From positions 930,001 to 994,000 of the forward strand of contig NZ_CP086654.1 of assembly GCF_020883535.1 (NCBI RefSeq): a DNA stretch of 64,000 bases, read 5' to 3'. The notes beneath the pieces are model-generated. The model saw only the letters and a list, made by a program, of their open reading frames with translations. It had not been told where the DNA came from and searched no databases. The DNA is from Staphylococcus ratti. GTDB taxonomy: Bacteria; Bacillota; Bacilli; Staphylococcales; Staphylococcaceae. The position numbers and the translations under genes are program-made. Within the stretch, counting starts at the first letter, position 1. Each line of letters starts with the position of its first letter. Positions 62,434 through 64,000 of this stretch are shown here, piece by piece.

Positions 62434-64000
62434 ATGAAAGTCGAAATTTATAAAGGGGAAGAAGGTAACTTCAATTTAAAAGACTATGAAAAAACATATA
62501 AAGATTTTAAGTGGGAAGATGTAGAAAAAGCATTTTCTTGGCATGAGACAGGTAAAATTAATATGGCATATGAATGTATAGATCGCCACGTTGATGAAGG
62601 TAAAGGCGATAAAATTGCTTTAAATTATAAAGATGACACTCGTAAAGAAAGTTATACTTTCAAAGAAATGCAACAAAAAAGCAATCAAGCGGCCAATGTT
62701 TTAAAAGATAAGGCACATGTTGAAAAAGGTGACCGTGTCTTTATCTTTATGCCACGTACACCTGAATTGTATTTTGCATTTTTAGGGATTTTGAAAATTG
62801 GGGCAATTGTAGGCCCTTTATTTGAAGCATTCATGGAAAAGGCGGTAAAAGATCGCTTAGAAAATAGTGATGCAAAAGTCGTGATTACTACGAACAGTTT
62901 ATTATCGCGTATTCCTAAAGACGATTTACCAAACTTAGAAACGATTATTATCGTTGATGATCATGTAGAGGAAGGATACGTTGATTTTAACCAAGAATTA
63001 GCAAAAGCGAGCGATGATTTTGAAATTGAATGGTTAGATAAAGAAGATGGTTTGATATTGCATTACACTTCTGGGTCAACAGGGCAACCTAAAGGGGTAT
63101 TACATGTCCAAAAAGCAATGTTAGTTCATTACATATCAGGAAAATATGTGCTTGATTTACAAGATGATGATGTTTATTGGTGTACAGCAGATCCCGGTTG
63201 GGTTACAGGGACTTCTTATGGAATATTTGCTCCGTGGCTTAATGGTATAACTAACTGTATCGCTGGCGGTCGTTTTTCTCCTGAAGGTTGGTACAGTATG
63301 ATTGAAGACTTTAAAGTTACAATTTGGTATACTGCCCCAACTGCATTACGTATGCTTATGAGTGCAGGAGATGATTTAGTTGGAAAATATGATCTATCAT
63401 CTGTGAGAAGTATTTTATCAGTAGGTGAACCACTCAATCCAGAAGTTATTAAATGGGCTAAAAAGGTTTATGACAAACGTGTCTTAGATACTTGGTGGAT
63501 GACAGAAACGGGTGGTCATATGATTGTCAATTACCCAACAATAGACATTAAACTTGGTTCAATGGGGAAACCGTTACCTGGCGTAGAAGCGGCAATTATC
63601 GATAATGAAGGTAATCCACTACCGCCCAATCGTATGGGTAACCTCGCCATAAAAAAGGGTTGGCCGTCAATGATGTATAAAATTTGGAAGAATCCAGAAA
63701 AATACAAATCGTATTTTATTGGAGATTGGTACATCTCTGGTGATTCTGCTTATCAAGATGAAGATGGCTACTTCTGGTTCCAAGGCCGTGTAGATGATGT
63801 TATTATGACAGCCGGGGAACGGGTAGGTCCTTTTGAAGTAGAATCTAAATTGGTAGAGCATGAAGCTGTAGCTGAAGCGGGTGTCATCGGTAAACCGGAC
63901 CCTGTACGTGGAGAAATTATTAAAGCCTTTGTTGCATTAAGACAAGGGTATGAGCCTTCTGAGCAATTGAAGGAAGACATTCGAAAATTTGTGAAAGAAG
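62434..64000 (+). CDS. acsA: Acetyl-CoA synthetase AcsA (incomplete at the window end)
   Basis: An open frame of 522 codons from ATG at 62434 (ribosome site AGGGGG) to the window edge. Adenylate-forming motifs: YTSGSTGQPKGV (about residue 210), WWMTETGG (about 353), YISGDSAYQDEDGYFWFQGR (about 430-449) and DDVIMTAGERVGPFEVES. The enzyme turns acetate into acetyl-CoA. The catalytic lysine that AcuA would acetylate lies beyond the window. Control: sigma-A promoter with a cre box, and protein acetylation by the divergent acuA-acuC products. Confidence 0.95.
   Translation, partial: MKVEIYKGEEGNFNLKDYEKTYKDFKWEDVEKAFSWHETGKINMAYECIDRHVDEGKGDKIALNYKDDTRKESYTFKEMQQKSNQAANVLKDKAHVEKGDRVFIFMPRTPELYFAFLGILKIGAIVGPLFEAFMEKAVKDRLENSDAKVVITTNSLLSRIPKDDLPNLETIIIVDDHVEEGYVDFNQELAKASDDFEIEWLDKEDGLILHYTSGSTGQPKGVLHVQKAMLVHYISGKYVLDLQDDDVYWCTADPGWVTGTSYGIFAPWLNGITNCIAGGRFSPEGWYSMIEDFKVTIWYTAPTALRMLMSAGDDLVGKYDLSSVRSILSVGEPLNPEVIKWAKKVYDKRVLDTWWMTETGGHMIVNYPTIDIKLGSMGKPLPGVEAAIIDNEGNPLPPNRMGNLAIKKGWPSMMYKIWKNPEKYKSYFIGDWYISGDSAYQDEDGYFWFQGRVDDVIMTAGERVGPFEVESKLVEHEAVAEAGVIGKPDPVRGEIIKAFVALRQGYEPSEQLKEDIRKFVKE

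Overview
The window is chromosomal DNA of a low-GC Firmicute, almost certainly a Staphylococcus. The gene order (asp23 operon, menE-menC, yidD, ytkD, pckA/metK, crcB pair, sigS/comK-like, sagB, ribDEBAH, putA, rot, mnmM, leuS, murJ, pepV-dat, trmB, sftA-murC-ytxGH-aroA-ccpA, acuC-acuA/acsA) matches the staphylococcal core backbone, and several proteins (Rot, CcpA, TrmB, AcuC, Dat) look like direct orthologues of S. aureus proteins but are clearly diverged. I therefore infer a non-aureus species; I cannot name it from sequence alone. No tRNA, rRNA, transposase, prophage or CRISPR array was seen.

Layout. 1-2.8 kb: end of an unidentified reverse gene, a long intergenic stretch, then the sigma-B-type alkaline shock operon (amaP, DUF2273, asp23). 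3-7 kb: menaquinone genes menE-menC, yidD, a NUDIX hydrolase and an alpha/beta hydrolase. 7-13 kb: pckA and metK diverge around a control region (cre-like box, palindrome and promoter on one side; SAM riboswitch on the other), then an anchored coiled-coil protein, two fluoride channel subunits and a small aldolase of the transaldolase family. 13.3-18.6 kb: an accessory island with a candidate small RNA, a DUF3130/TIGR04197 small type VII partner, an LXG toxin resembling S. aureus TspA, four tandem DUF443 (TsaI-like) immunity paralogues and a DUF4176 protein. 18.7-23.4 kb: a membrane protein, the sigS and ComK-like pair, the glucosaminidase sagB, a tiny membrane peptide gene and an FAD/NAD(P)-binding protein with a lysine-rich tail. 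23.5-27.2 kb: an FMN riboswitch and the riboflavin operon ribD-ribE-ribBA-ribH. 27.2-31.7 kb: putA, small membrane proteins, a hydrolase-fold protein that lacks its catalytic serine, ldh behind a Rex-type operator, and the virulence regulator rot. 31.7-32.4 kb: an intergenic block dense in hairpins and repeats. 32.4-42.1 kb: mnmM and its radical SAM neighbour, an MFS transporter, T-box-leuS, a rhodanese, an HI0933-family flavoprotein, murJ and a pseudouridine synthase. 42.2-57.8 kb: stress protein, pepV-dat, aminoglycoside-kinase-like protein, trmB, MBL hydrolase, PepSY-like protein, M42 peptidase, and the ytpP-ytpQ-ytpR-sftA-murC-ytxG-ytxH cluster. 58-64 kb: aroA, ccpA, and the acuA-acuC operon divergent from acsA, which runs off the window end.

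How it fits together. Several genes sit in carbon and redox control. CcpA is encoded here, and cre-like boxes lie before ccpA itself, before acsA (divergent to acuA-acuC, whose products would acetylate and deacetylate AcsA) and at the pckA promoter. A Rex-type site precedes ldh. Four sigma-B-like promoters (asp23 operon, a YtxH-like protein, ytxG, and a weaker one before the FAD protein) point to a stress regulon. Three metabolite or tRNA-sensing leaders are visible: SAM (metK), FMN (ribD) and T-box (leuS).

The most interesting region is the LXG locus. Each extra immunity copy is preceded by a short relic of the 3' end of the toxin gene, so the duplicated unit was toxin tail plus immunity gene. 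In copies 2-4 the immunity ORF begins inside that relic, in a different reading frame.
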